A stretch of DNA of 64,000 nt, taken from Pampus argenteus (lineage: Eukaryota > Chordata > Actinopteri > Scombriformes > Stromateidae). The first letter of the stretch is position 1, and each line of letters opens with the position of its first letter. Under the pieces are notes generated by a model. The model made no database searches, was not told the origin of the DNA, and worked only from the letters and a program-made list of their open reading frames with translations. This document shows, one piece after another, positions 26,601 through 38,996 of this stretch. The DNA is taken from the NCBI GenBank assembly GCA_036937835.1, contig CM072877.1:9737001-9801000 (forward strand), written 5' to 3'. The position numbers were made by a program, and so were the translations under genes.

Positions 26601-27900
26601 GATTATGATACCACAACAAGTAAATTAGCTGGTTAAGATGAATAAGTTGAGTTTCAGGATTTCAATCTTCACCTTGCCCTAGACCATCACTAGTACATAT
26701 CACCGTCCGTCTCAGAACCCAGCTGACAATATTCTTTGCAAATAGTTCGGCGGGGAAAAATGATCTCAGTCATGTAAATATAAAATAAAATAAAAAACAC
26801 CTGCCCATATGCACACTGAAAGAGTTACTGCCTACAAAGAGATGCCTTCCTATAGAAATTTCAATGTAAGTGATGAGGCATCATATTTTTAGTACAAAAT
26901 TCTCTTTGTGTTTTGGTTACTATGCATCTGCTGTGGCTTAGCAAGAATAAAAAGAAAACTGTCCATGGAAGCACAAAGGGGGGATTTTGCACACAATTGA
27001 CTGTTCATTTTAAAGATACCCATTTGATTTGACTGACTCTGACCGCTAAAGTCGCAAATTAGCTTCAGCTGAACTTCACAATGTAGGTTTTACACAGATT
27101 GAGGACTGGATTTTAATATTGCATTGCATTGCATTTTGCTCCGTTCTGTGCTCATCTGTCGCTGTCTCATCCCATTTGTTTTGTCATTTCCCCATTAAGA
27201 TTCCACCAAGGTCAGTTCGATTATTAGTCAAGTGTATACACAGACGGTCAAGTTTTATTGCTTGTTCGAGCGGGCATGACAATAAATCTCTTTCATCTAG
27301 TGACCTCAATCAGCCTGTTATGTGGAGCCCACAGTACGTGAGGAAAAGTCCTAAATGACGGATTAGTGCTGTATTAGTATGTACACACAGGGAAATAAAC
27401 ATGTACAGAAACCAAACACCTTCTCTGTGTCACACCTTTTCACCAGATACTGTCACTGATATGTCTGTTGTAAAATATTTAACTTAATACACAGTTAAAG
27501 ATTTTTTATTTTTTTGAAACACCTACTCTGAGACATAACTTGTAAATGTCAGGGTGTCATCATTAATACCAAGCTAGGATTTAACACTACCCCACGATGC
27601 AGTTGACATTTGATGCTTGTTTACAGCCTTTGCAGTCTCTTTCCATGTAGTAATGGGACAAATAATGGAAATATGATCAATGAATGTAGCCAGTAGTAAA
27701 TGTTTGTGTTACAGTCATTTCCACATGGACCATGAAACATTTTCACTTCTACATTTTCTACTTTGTTTTTTTTTGTTTTTTTTAACGGATATCACCAATT
27801 TAAAGATTTAAAACTGGTAATATTCTATGACACCTAAATGTATGTAATGTAATGTAATGGTTTGACCAATACATAAAATTTCAAACAAGTCCTAGCCCTG
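20690..27900. other. Long non-coding stretch, no gene seen
   Basis: More than 7 kb without a supported gene or clear transposon. It includes AT-rich runs at about 21252-21290, A runs at about 24268-24280, and a small inverted repeat ATTGTC...GACAAT at about 22154-22171. Short tandem GCATT units occur at about 27119-27136. Frames on both strands stay under about 85 codons. Confidence 0.6.
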
Positions 27901-27906
27901 CTGTAA

Positions 27907-27958
<52 letters not shown>
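27907..27958. repeat. (AT)n microsatellite
   Basis: An uninterrupted TA/AT dinucleotide run of about 50 bases, followed by CAGTATATATA. Such runs can extrude cruciforms and are mutation-prone. The 'YIYIYI' translation of this tract is an artefact. Confidence 0.95.
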
Positions 27959-27960
<2 letters not shown>

Positions 27961-28220
27961 TATATATAAAGATTAATGTAATTGGCTGTACTACTATGCA
28001 ATTACTGTCCTTCATTTGCATAAATATAACACACCGAATGCTGAATCTAACAGTGACCTCCAACACATAAATTATTATTGCTTCGTCCCACTCTCTTGTT
28101 AATACAACACCAGCGGTCAGAGTTTGCTACCATTATGCCATTCTGATTGATGGCTAATCTTTACATGCAAATCATTTAGCTGCTACGTATTAACAGGGCA
28201 TGTCAAAGTGAGTTAATTAC

Positions 28221-28252
28221 TGCTGCCTGTGTCTCACAGTAGCTTCATCTAT
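28221..28252. repeat. Copy 1 of a 32-bp motif shared with 30.4 kb
   Basis: TGCTGCCTGTGTCTCACAGT, followed by AG, one pyrimidine, TTCATC, one pyrimidine and A, recurs at about 30409-30440 in the same orientation with two visible C/T differences. An octamer ATGCAAAT (POU-type site) lies about 55 bases upstream of this copy. Beyond the core the flanks do not clearly align. It could be a duplicated regulatory element or a remnant of an old repeat. Confidence 0.6.
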
Positions 28253-28820
28253 GACTGTTACCAATTCTGGTCCCTGTAGACTTTTGTACTGTTAGCAGGG
28301 TTTGTGTTTGTGCACAGAGAGAGATCATGCTAAATATCTTAATAAAGACAGATTGAGTTAGTGTATATTTATGTTCATGGCTATAATGTACAATAACTGA
28401 ATGTGTATTTTAGTTTTGGTGGAGGCGTTGGCTCTTTTTTTTTTTTTACATAATTCAAATGTGCTTTTTGTTTGTATTTCTGATTCTGATGATTCTGATT
28501 TAAATCCTTCGTACCGTTTCAGTGCATAAAATATTGAGTTTAGAAGAATTCGTTGTTATTTTTGGTCACAAACTGTGCCACTGTATGTGCCAAGCAGAAG
28601 AAAGCAGAATTATGAGTTGCAGGGAGTAGGGGATGCAGTCATGTCCATGCTGAATAAGGTGACCTGAAGCAGATTATTTGCAGACAATGAGATGTGGATT
28701 CTGGCAGCTTTACATCCTTGTCTCATTTTTTCTTTCTATCTTTCGTGACCTACTCTTAGCAGCCATGCGTCCTTATCAGTCCCCACCCTTCAGATCGCTC
28801 CATGACTGGCTGATGATCTA

Positions 28821-28848
28821 CCCCGCCCCCCCTGCCCCCACCTCCCCC
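28821..28848 (-). other. C-rich cluster, G-quadruplex on the minus strand
   Basis: The plus strand has C runs of 4, 7, 5 and 5 separated by G, TG and ACCT. The minus strand therefore has four G tracts of at least four with loops of one to four bases, a canonical G-quadruplex pattern. The plus strand could form an i-motif. It lies just upstream of a long pyrimidine-rich zone. Confidence 0.65.
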
Positions 28849-28959
28849 ATCACTTTGTGGTACACAATCATTTATCCTTCTATAAATGGCGCACCTGTCT
28901 TCTCTCACCTTCATCTCTCGCAAAGCCTCTTGTATTGTGACTTGTATCCTTAAGTCCTT

Positions 28960-29410
28960 TCTAATCATTCTGCTCCTCATAGATTTTATCGCTTGTCCCC
29001 TTTTCTCATCCTCTCCTTTCCAAGATGTGCACACTTCTCTATATCTCGACCGACGAGGTTTCAGGATACTTCTCTGTCTGGTTTTTGGATAAACTTTGAA
29101 GATGTCAGTCCTCATGTCAACCCTGGCTCTCCCTCTCTATTGTTTCATTATCTTTCCCTCAGCCCAAACACCAGTACAGAAAGGTAGAATCATCCTCTTA
29201 TCTCTTCCGCTGCCTTTTGTTGGACACTTAATCTTGTGCTGTGTACCTTTTGTTTTTTTATTTCTCTACTCTTTTCTTTTTCTTTTTGTCTTTCATTGTC
29301 TTCTCTGTCCCTTATCCTTCTTTTCCTCTTGAGTTTGTCACTTTTCCTCACATCTCCTCTTTCCTTTCCATCATCCTCCATGTCTCCTTTCTTTTGCTTT
29401 AGCTTGATCC
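28960..29410 (+). repeat. Polypyrimidine-rich zone
   Basis: The plus strand is strongly biased to C and T, especially at 29240-29400 with repeated TTTCTTTT and CTCTTTCC blocks. Conceptual products from either strand are low-complexity (Ser/Leu/Phe-rich or Lys/Arg/Glu-rich) and not credible proteins. The tract may be triplex-prone. Confidence 0.7.
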
Positions 29411-29469
29411 AAAGTTTTTGCAGAAAAAGAAAGGTGATGATGAGGACAGAAGATGGAAAGGGATGAGAT

Positions 29470-32400
29470 AAATATAGACGATAACTCCCCCTTTGCCTAG
29501 ATGTGCAGGGAGTGTTATTATAGCAAGAATGTGTCCTCATTAAGGCCACTCACACAATGTTGTCACATGTGAGGACTTTGTATTGACTTAGAGAGATTAA
29601 TATCTCTTGGAGGCTTACCCAAACCTTTATCATAATAAGATTAATTGTAAACTCAATCAAAACACACTGTTATTGCCAGATTGGACAATACAGAGAAACC
29701 ACAGAATATGCTAAATGCTAGAGAGACACAAAGCTAAGAAGCCAACTTTAATTGTCAGATTGATGGGATGCAAATTCTGGTCTTGGTGTCTTCACAGCCG
29801 TCTACCACCCCGACGTCCACATCCTTATTTTCTACCATGCTAAATATAGGGAAACTCCTTCCTGCATTGGCAATCTTCCCATATGAATGTGATTTTTAGG
29901 ACTAATGTGCTGCAAATCTATTCAAATTCAATTCTACAGAGTAGTTTCTATCTGCTGCTGATCTTTACTGAATTTTCTTTTTCCTTTTTTTCAAGCTATG
30001 AATCCCACAGAGATGCATGAAATAGGTATGTTGTTCAGGTCTAACTTGTGAAAATGAACCCAGAAGTTAATATCCATATCAAATGCAACAACAAAAAAAT
30101 CTAATCAATGAATAAAGAAGCAAATTTGCATTAGGTTGTAGATAAGGCCTGAGCTGACCTCTTATAGACCCTCTTTTTTTACACCTTGATATTGGATGGA
30201 ACCCTGTTCCACAGTAAGAACCAGTATAAAAAAATAAACTTCTAACTCCATTATTTACAGAAGGCATTTTGCTGCACACAGTTCATGGTGTTTCAGCGAT
30301 AAGTATGAACCAAGTCTGTGAGCACAAGTATTCATCATGATGTTGACCCTGAGCTGTATTCATTACTACCTACTTGAGTTAGAGGAGAGTTTCTTGCTCT
30401 TCTTCACTGCTGCCTGTGTCTCACAGTAGTTTCATCCACGGCAGTACAACTTACTCCAGCAGCTGCTTTTGGTTGTTGATAGCCAGAATCAAGGAAGGAT
30501 GTGTCAATCCCCTGATCTTTGTTTGATTGCTCGGCAGTAGTAGGCTGAAGTGCCGCCAATGACCGAGTCTCAAACTCTCTAGGTGGTGTTGCTATGAGAA
30601 GGCTCTATATCAAGCACAGCTAGCACAGTGTTGTAGTTCTGTGCTGTAGACCAAGATGCAAGCATTTCATATATAACAATTAAGCCAAAGAAAATGCTTT
30701 ATTTTAGGGATCCGGTAATTTCAGAATTATTTCTTGTATGATGTATGATACTAATAACATACAATATTCTACTGTAGTAGGAATATGTCTCTATCCACAT
30801 ACTATATATACTATATATAGCACTCTAGTGTACAGGAATTTGTACTGGGTGACAACTGCAACTATCAGTGAAGATAAAAATCAAAATCAATGTAGTAGTC
30901 AATGAATTATATAACTGTATAATGGCTCACTTTCAGTTCTCGGAGGAACATTCGGCCCCTGTTGGCGGAACGATGCTGAATGTCTCAGAATCAATGTGAC
31001 ATACTTCCTCTCTATGTAACAGTCGGGATATGGTTGCATAATATACAAGAGGTCACATTTATCACAAATTCGGTATAATTTTTTATAATATTTTAGTAAT
31101 GTGTGCAACGGAGCAGGAAGTGTTACTGTGCCTAAACCTCTCCTTGGAAGCACAGTGTGGTGAAACAGCTTGGCCTGCCGTTGACAGTTGGGCCATTGTG
31201 CTTACTGATAGATTTAATTCTCGGCAGACACAGTGGCTGCTAATCTGCTATTGTGGACTGTATTTGGTGTAAAATGTGTTTCAGTTACTACAGAGTTCCT
31301 GAACACCTGGGAGTCTGCAAGAATGTCAGTGTTTCACAATGCTGCAAAAACAGTGTTTTTAAATGTCTAATTTTACAGCAAATTATTTAGCAAGTGCCAA
31401 ATTTAGTCAAAGTCTTTCTTGTAGTCAACAAAATAGGAATGTATGTTTTGTATACTGTAGCTATGTTAAACCTTGGTTTGTGACTCTAGATCAGAGACAT
31501 AAAATGGTGAATATAATGTTCTTTTAGCAGATTGTTTATCATGGATCTTTTGTCATACTTAATTGTTTTGGTTTTACAGTAATATCAATGGAAGGGAAGT
31601 AGATGTGATTAAAATCTCTTCTTCCCGCAGTACCTTACAGATTTAAAAACGGCGGAGAACGGACTCAGAAAATGAAACGGCGGAGGACTTTTAATGTGAA
31701 ACTGATACAGGAACAGCCTTTGGTTGTCCAATGGTGTAACTAAATCACTCAGTCATACAGTGACTCACAGTCACAGATGACGCTGATGCAGCCAAAATAA
31801 GAAAAAAACCCAAAAAATGGGATAACAGGAGTCTTCAGGTGGTTGAAGGTGCATTTGTTCATTCATTCATCAGTTTTTTTTCTCTGTGGGCAAAGCAATG
31901 GTCTTCCTGTGCATGGGGGTTGGCGAACACCAATCTGATTATTCAGCAGAACAGTATTATCAGACAAGACAATCCTGGCAAAAAAAAAAAAAAAAAGAAC
32001 ATGAAGTAATTTCAGGAATTTTAAATAGACTCTAATTTAAAATGCCAACTCAAATAGCTGGTGAATCAAATTAAATTTAATGTTATTAATTTAGAATTAC
32101 CTTCTGAATACATTTTTGCACTGACAGATGAGTACGGCATGTTTCAAAGTTCATACTGTAAGCTTATATTCATATTTTTATTAACGGCAATACATAACTG
32201 GTAATAAGCTATTCTGCTGTATTTTGCATATACCTGCAGCCAGCATTACTTATGCTACATGTTAATTCAATTTAATTCTTTTATTAATAACAGCATTATG
32301 AGTTTAACCTGGGAATATACTGAAATAGAAGCACTTAAAGAGCTTCATTTTAATTCTGCCATCTGTTGTATCACTTGCTGCATCCATGTTCTCCTCCTGC

Positions 32401-34150
32401 ATTCATACCTCCCTAGAAATTCAAGCCAATTCGCCATTATCAGTTGGCTGTAATTATGCCCTCTTTATGGTGTCAATCTGATGATCCTTTGAGTAAATTG
32501 TACAGATGGAATAATTTGAATACTGGGTTTTCAAAAAGACACACAGTTACAGTATGTGAACTAGAAATGAACAGGATGGAAGTGGGAGGCTGTTGTTCCT
32601 CCAGATATTCAGTGGCTGTTCTCAGCCTCACTCTCTCCGTATTTCCTGTTTCTCTCTGCTTTCCTCTCTTCTCTACTCATTGATCATTCTCTCTGTCTTT
32701 CTGCCTGTCATTTCTTCTTCCTTCTTGTTAGTAAAGGTTAAATGAGCATGGCCTCTTTTTCACTCTGCTGGGAAGATTTAAAAAAAAAAAAAAAAAAGAT
32801 TCTGATAATCAGCTCACATCTCTTGTTCTGTCTCTCCTGTCTTTCGCTACTCTGTTACTGTATCCCAACAAGTTCTCTATAAATAAAAACTTAGCCAGTG
32901 ATTACAAATGATCCATATGAGTGATTAAAAATATATATTATATTTATTTATTTATTTTTGTTAGTATTAACCTCAATTTTTCAATGATGAATGTGTTCAG
33001 GTTTAGGCAACAAAGACAAATATTTATTACATTGCTTATTACAAAATATGGAAATGCCATCTCAGGGAAGGGTTGAGTGGTTTGTTGGGCATATGTTATA
33101 CTGTTTAATTTGTGCAAAATGCACCAGTAATACAGTTCCAATTAATTTTCTTATGTATGTCCTTTTGTTAAAATCTTTTTTTCTTTCCAGTTCCTTCCCA
33201 GCCTCTTTGTTTTCCTACCTGCCCACCAGATGTCTTTCTACATGCCATTGTCTCCCTGCTCGAGTGAGCAGCAGCTGTGCCTAATTAGATATTAGCTCCT
33301 TCAACTCCCTCTGTGAGTTCTTTAGCCACCAAACCTCTGAGAAAGTCTTAACTCTGCACTTTTCTGTTTGCAAACGTGATATTTCCTTCACATCACTCAA
33401 TCCATCCGATGGCTGCATTCTTCTAGGCAGATTTATTAACAGGGACTGAGTCATTTCTATGTACACAAGCACATTCAGGGTTTTCATTTATCTTAAATGA
33501 ATGTGAAATGCGGCACTATCAGCTGCTGCAGACCAGCCATGAATAATTATAAAGATGCAGCTGCCCAAAATATATATACACCTGTTGGATCAAACTGGTG
33601 AGAAAAATTCCAACTACCTGCTTCAGATTTAGTATTATTTACAGATATGGCTGCTTTCATGCAGTCTGCAGTCACTGCACTGGCAGAGGTGTGTATGTTA
33701 ACGGAAAATACAATCAGCCATGTGTGTGTTTTCTCCATACGCCAATGGGAGCAAAATGTTATTTTGTTTCTTTTTCACTTGAACACAAATCTGTTGTTTT
33801 GTGTCATCCTGCAGTAAAATAACTGAATATGTGGTTTTGTTGAATTCTGCCATTTCATATCCAACTGGGTTAACTTTGTAAAATAATACCGACAGGATTT
33901 GTTTTTCATATTGTTTAGAGGCACGGTGACAGTTTTCAGTCTCATGGCTTGCTTTGTCTCCTGCTGTTAAAACCGTTGAAAAGACTTACGTATAGGATAG
34001 TGATATAACTAGTAATAACAAACACTGATTTGATTCAGCTTGTTTATTTATCTTAAATATTTTATTTAGTCAGAACTTTTAGGACTATTTTATCTATCCT
34101 ACCTTTTGTCTTTTCATTGGATTCTTATTTCTCTTCTATTTTTCAGTTTT
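29470..34150. other. Non-coding DNA, no gene seen
   Basis: No supported gene. A runs lie at about 31980-31996 and 32780-32797. A short AT palindromic patch occurs at about 30802-30821. The second copy of the 32-bp motif is at 30409-30440. Frames up to 97 codons lack recognisable domains. Confidence 0.6.
30409..30440. repeat. Copy 2 of the 32-bp motif shared with 28.2 kb
   Basis: Same orientation as the copy at 28221-28252, about 2.19 kb away, with two C/T differences in the aligned core. The following bases (GGCAGTAC against GACTGTTACC) suggest weak further similarity. No known family recognised. Confidence 0.6.
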
Positions 34151-34157
34151 TCTCAGT

Positions 34158-34215
34158 GGTTGGGGTTCAGTTGGTAGAATATTACCTATGACTGGGGGAT
34201 GTAGATTAGGTAATT
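34158..34215 (+). repeat. Possible degenerate tRNA-derived SINE head
   Basis: TTCAGTTGGTAGAATATTAC, followed by CTATGACTGGGGGATGTAGATT, resembles the D-arm and anticodon region of a tRNA-derived SINE head (CTCAGTTGGTAGAGC...). The A-box-like part is recognisable. The B box (GGTTCGAATCC) is not, so it is not a functional tRNA. Low confidence. Confidence 0.3.
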
Positions 34216-34219
34216 AACA

Positions 34220-36570
34220 TTAGAAATTGTAGTCTATGACAGTTTCTAAGTGTATGTCCACACTAAACTAGTTAAATTTAAGAATGCATCTTTTCTTCCT
34301 GTTGCTTCCATCAACACTAAAACATAGTTTCTGTCTGTCAAAATGGCCTCTATTTTAAACCTTAAAATATATACCAGCTTTTTTTTTATTTTTTATTTGC
34401 CAAGATGAGGGGCTGTGTGTCACAAAAGTTAAAAAAGAAAGAATATCCGTTACATCACTTTAAATGCCCATCTAGCCTCATACAATAGTGTGATTATTAC
34501 AATTCTGTCTGCTGTACTCCTTGGCAGATGTTGGCTCTGATGCACAATTTTGTTCAACAACTAAAAAGTTTGGCAGTTTTCCTCTTGTTCAGGTGTTTCA
34601 CTGAGGGAAGAGATCTTTATAAAAAAAATGACCTGGAACTGCTGGCATGGACACATAATTTTCACAAAAAAATGTGATGTTCTGGTGGAGGCAGGTCTAG
34701 GGTGATCTGAAAAGTCACCAAGCTTGGTGCGATCTTGCTAAAATGATAGAAATGTAAGAGTGAATGTCTGATTTCTGTTTCGCTGTAATACAATTGCTCT
34801 GTTTCCTATGTGTGTAAGTCCTTGTTATGTTTTGGCAACAAAGTACAAATTGTCATTGATTTGAAAGCTGAATCAAATTGAAATGCCTGTAAAAGACTGA
34901 ATGGCTAGAAAAAATAAAAGATCAATACTGAGATAAAGAAAGCGAGGAAGAAATAAATAATAAAAAAAAAGAGATAGAGCTTAGGCTGCTTTGTATGTGC
35001 CATACATTTTTGGGAAAAATATCGACCAGGCAGCTTTGTGTTGTGTCTAACGGAAAAGGCCATCGACTCAGCAGGCCTTTTCCTTTTGGCTTTCTTTTTA
35101 TAGGGATGTGTAAGTCGATCCTATCGTGCACTAGGTGAGCGTTAGGGTACACCATGGACACATATAAAACAAAATAAAAAGGGACATTTAGTATCTAAGT
35201 GTGACAGTGTAAAAGTGAAGAGCCATTCATGTGAGTGAATAAAAACGTATTGTACATGAGCCATTTTGGTTTTCTTCTTGTGTGTAAAGTAGGCAGACAC
35301 TGGTGTGTTTAAAACGGACTAATAAGCTTACTTGTATGTGGTAAAAGAAAAACTAAGTATCTTCATCTTAGTTGTAGTGGAGGTCTGTTTGTTAGGTGAG
35401 ATGATTTGGTCAGTTTGTTGATCTTCATCACAGATTTCTTCTTCAGACATCACCGCTTTCACTCACCCACAGCCCACAGGCAGAACGATGGCTTTGTGTC
35501 TGGAATAAATTGTGAATAAATTCATCTGCACCAACAGATTAAATCTCGGATTGAATCAGACTTAAAAAAACTTGCTGTAGCATTGTAAATCAGATGAATC
35601 TTACGTGTTCTGGCACGTTCTCCATGTCAAGTTTGAAAATGAATATCTGAAGGCTCCGCGCTGGCGAATGCACTTGCGACTTTTCCGCTTTGAGTGTGTT
35701 CTGTTTATGCATGAAGCTATTTTTCTTTGGAAATGAGTGCTTTCATACCGACATATCACATTGAGGCAAATTCATTTGACTCACCCACATGAAAATCCCA
35801 TTTCCAGTGTGCTGTTTTGATTGTTTGAAGAATATGAGAAATAATAAAACATATTCGACAAGAATAAATAGTATGAAATTCTACATGAGACAAAATAAAT
35901 TCATATTTGTTCACTGATGAGAAAAGAAAAAAAACCTTTCAGCTTTCATCTTTAAGGATGATTTATGGTATGACACGTTCCTTTCATGTTTCGTACACTA
36001 TCATATTTTGGTGTGCAGTATGATTAGGTATCGTTACTAATGTCCTCATGGAGATTGTAGTTTTCTGATAAAAAAAAAAATTGTTACAAGGACACTATTG
36101 CTATATAGCTACTGGTCCAGATGATACAAGGTAATTAAACAAGGAAGATAGCATCTAGTTACCATGGAGATGACTGAAAACCAAGTTACTAAGTATGAAT
36201 TGAAAATGTCATTATGACTCTTTAATTTCTGTTGAACAACCTACCATGAATCAGCCTTTAGAGTACATGATGGCTTATGCCATCTTAGCATGAAACTAGT
36301 ACTTTCCTCACACATATCATTCTAATGGGAGATGACAGTGTATCTTACATTAGCTTTGACAGTTCTGATGGGGCACTCAGTGTCTCGGCTGCATAACTGT
36401 ATCCCTTCAGTTGTTCCTGGAGAAGCCTAATAATCTTGGAAAAAGGCAGAGACACATGCACTAATGAGGATGTTTTGACCAGTGGCCTACAGTCTTCTTT
36501 CTGGTTTTCAGTTGTGTGTAAAATATTGTTGCTGGGAGACAGACAGCTATGTATTCAAAGTATATTATTT
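34220..36570. other. Non-coding DNA, no gene seen
   Basis: AT-rich sequence with scattered short homopolymers, for example about 34380-34398 and 36069-36080. No gene, RNA or clear transposon recognised. Confidence 0.6.
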
Positions 36571-36578
36571 CTTTAAAT

Positions 36579-36770
36579 ACTCAGCAGGTCAAGTATGCCA
36601 TTTATACTCAAATATGAAGACAGTATATTTCGTTTTATGCGCATAGAGGGTACATATGCTGTTAGTTATACCTTTTGATATTGGTATGCATTTTGAATGA
36701 AAGCATTCCCAAAATAGTATTTTAAAGTAATTCTGTTATAGCTGAATAAATTATTTTTTATTATATGTGT
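36579..36770 (+). repeat. Direct repeat copy A (about 190 bp)
   Basis: Starts ACTCAGCAGG and contains GTATGCCATTTATACTCAAA, AGAGGGTACA, TTGGTATGCATTTT and AAAGCATTCCCAAAATAGTA. A second copy with the same block order and orientation lies at 38997-39180. By eye the two are roughly 85% alike with a few small indels. It is not a family I recognise. A Rex3-like fragment sits between the copies. The pair could be an old tandem duplication, copies of one dispersed repeat, or terminal repeats of an unrecognised element. Confidence 0.75.
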
Positions 36771-36774
36771 GGCA

Positions 36775-37200
36775 TCATGCCTGTTGTCACACATATAGTA
36801 AGCATGCCAAAATTATTTGTTGAGATGGACTAGCTCATCCCTGCAGGCCCTGGTGGGGAATTGCCAGAAATCAGCATATTTACCATATATTTCAACGCAG
36901 TCGGGCAATGTTACTGATGGGCTCTGCAAGGATAATTACAGCAGGAAATAGGTTCCAGCAAATTATCTAATACATCAGCTTTGCAACATATATGGCCTCA
37001 CGGCATGGTGGTTATGATGTCCATTTTTGATGTAGTGACAAAGGGGTCATGCATTCAATACTGTTGTCATTTTTGAGACCAATATGCATTGATGCTGCAG
37101 TGGATTGTATTGAAAGGTGTTCGTGTTATTTTGTCTGTACAGCTATGTTTATGGGGACAACATAATACCACAGATGGTACCATTTAGAATTCATATCAAT
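36775..37200. other. Non-coding DNA between repeats
   Basis: Unique-looking AT-rich DNA. At about 37008-37075, the sequence ACGGCATGGTGG...TGATGTCC...GGGGTCATGCATTCAATAC is a weak match to the tRNA-like head of a fish high-copy repeat (CACGGTGG...GGGTTCGA). It is too diverged for a firm call. Confidence 0.4.
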
Positions 37201-37204
37201 TATA

Positions 37205-37440
37205 TCATCCATCCATTTTCTGTCAATTATCCAAGTCCGGGCCACAGTGGCAGCAGACTAAAGGCTCCTGACCATAGGTGAGCGTAAAAGGGAAGATCGA
37301 TTAGTAAATCCAGGGCAGTACCTTCAGGCTCAGTTTCCCGCTTCAACCCAGCAGTCCTGTACAATACCATCATTACTGATGACACACCAATCCACCTGTT
37401 GAGCTCATGCTCTAGCTTACCCAAGGTAGATAGCATAGGA
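37205..37440 (-). pseudogene. Rex3-like (RTE) LINE 3' end, internally deleted
   Basis: Same LINE family as the fragment at 20171-20675. Read on the minus strand, it has LGKLEHELNRWIGVSSVM, then LYRTAGLKRETEPEG. This aligns with the family's REIDRRIG-A-S-VM...L-RS-VVKRELS region, which lies just upstream of the block kept in the 20-kb copy. About twenty residues later it jumps directly to the final SLLPLWPGLG and a short tail ending GAAAATGGATGGATG. The GATG/TGGA tandem tail with almost no 3' UTR fits Rex3/RTE elements. A large in-frame part of the ORF2 tail is therefore missing, which points to internal deletion rather than simple 5' truncation. The two copies overlap only partly. The copy is inert. 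Confidence 0.75.
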
Positions 37441-37444
37441 AACC

Positions 37445-38990
37445 ATGAGATAGCAAACCATTCTTGAATGTCCTTTGTTTACCTCATCAGACATCTAAAT
37501 GAAATCATTTGTATTCTGTTTTTTGGTTTCAAGGAGGCACCTCTAATTTTTGCATTAGTTATTCAGAATCCATTAGTCTACTTAGATGGAGAAGTTGCTC
37601 CCATACAGCCCATTAAATTGTTAGTTTTAAATCATTATTTGCATAAAGCCCTAACATCACTGTTCTATCATAGGGAAACAATCACACTGACTAATAGACA
37701 GACAACTACCTGCTACACAACACAAGAGCCACAGACTTTGAAAAATAATTCATATTAGCTTTCCTGCTGAAGTCTCCTTCTTATCTTACAAAAATTAACA
37801 CACACAATTTTGGCAGAGTGATCTTATTAGTTATGCATTTTCTTAATGAAAAACGTTCTTGACTATAGTGAGGCAAACCTACACCTGGCACATGGTGTCG
37901 ATATGGCTGCTGTCTATTTTCAGTACCAAAGTTAACTGCAGTCAAATGCCTCAGTGTGTTATCAAGAGTGCAATTGCTGTAATTCATTAGCAACTCACAA
38001 GTTCAGCCAAATTCAGTGCTGAATTTTGATGAACTGTCAGGCCTTAATAAAAGTTGTAATGTAGGCATCAGTTGTATAATTACATCTTCATTCACTGCTA
38101 ATATAATTCCATCACCAAAACCTCAGCTAGTAAATCTTTGTGAAGTATTATATGTTCATGCATTAAAATCCATTAACAGTGTTTAAGGAGAATACGTGCA
38201 ACACTTTCCAATCAATGCATTTACAAAAGAATGTGAAATTCATTTGAAGAACAATTTCCACACAGTAAAGGTGCACCTGATCTAAAAAAATTAAAAAAGG
38301 AATGTAAAGCTGAATGCAGAAAGCCTACAGTGAAGGTCAGAGTCCAAAAAGCATTAGTGCTCCAGCTGATGGAGGTCAACACAGTGTGAATGGGGAGTCT
38401 GCATTTGGCTGCAGCAGGTCTGCAGCCTCAGTCTCTCAGTGAACACAGGATCAGCTTTCACTGTACCAGATGGAATTTAGAGCGTATTGTTATCTAGCTA
38501 TGGGCCACAGCATGAAGCTATATGTGTGTGTTAATTTGAGTGCATATACATGCGTGTGCATTTGTGTGTCTTCTGCACCTTTCCACTTCCACTTTAATTA
38601 GCTGCTGGTTTTTAGCCTTTCACTCAGCTCTGATTAAATTGCCAGTGTCCACATGAAGCTTTCAATTTCTTGACAGTCAGAATTACACCAATCAACCTTC
38701 ATCCGTGCAACCCTGTTTTGTGCCTTTGTCATCTTTGTTCCTGTAGTAGTTCTCCTTCTGTATGAGTTTATTAAAGCTTATTTAAAGGTGTTATTTAGAT
38801 ATAGACAAAAATCCATAAACAGATATTACTGATTTTTTTTTGCTATTCCTTTCTTTCCTGCCTCATGTACCTGAAAATATCCTATTGCTGCCACATTTAC
38901 CATGGCATTTTTACTCTACATCTAATTTCACTCTCCTTATCTGGTTCTGCAGGTAAAGAGAAAATTACAGTACAATAGCTCCTGTATTTT
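37445..38990. other. Non-coding DNA, no gene seen
   Basis: Unique-looking sequence. About 38260-38520 is more complex and less AT-rich, including repeated CTGCAG-containing blocks, and could hold a conserved element. No gene or transposon recognised. Confidence 0.55.
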
Positions 38991-38996
38991 CTGAAC

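Noticed and set aside
27881..28066. Membrane-like YIYIYI protein on the minus strand
   Set aside because: Direct translation of the (AT)n microsatellite.
29190..29549. 119-codon Lys/Arg/Glu-rich minus-strand frame
   Set aside because: It is the complement of the polypyrimidine zone; low-complexity artefact.
34158..34215. Functional tRNA gene
   Set aside because: Only the D-arm and A-box side resembles a tRNA. The T-loop B box and a paired acceptor stem are missing.
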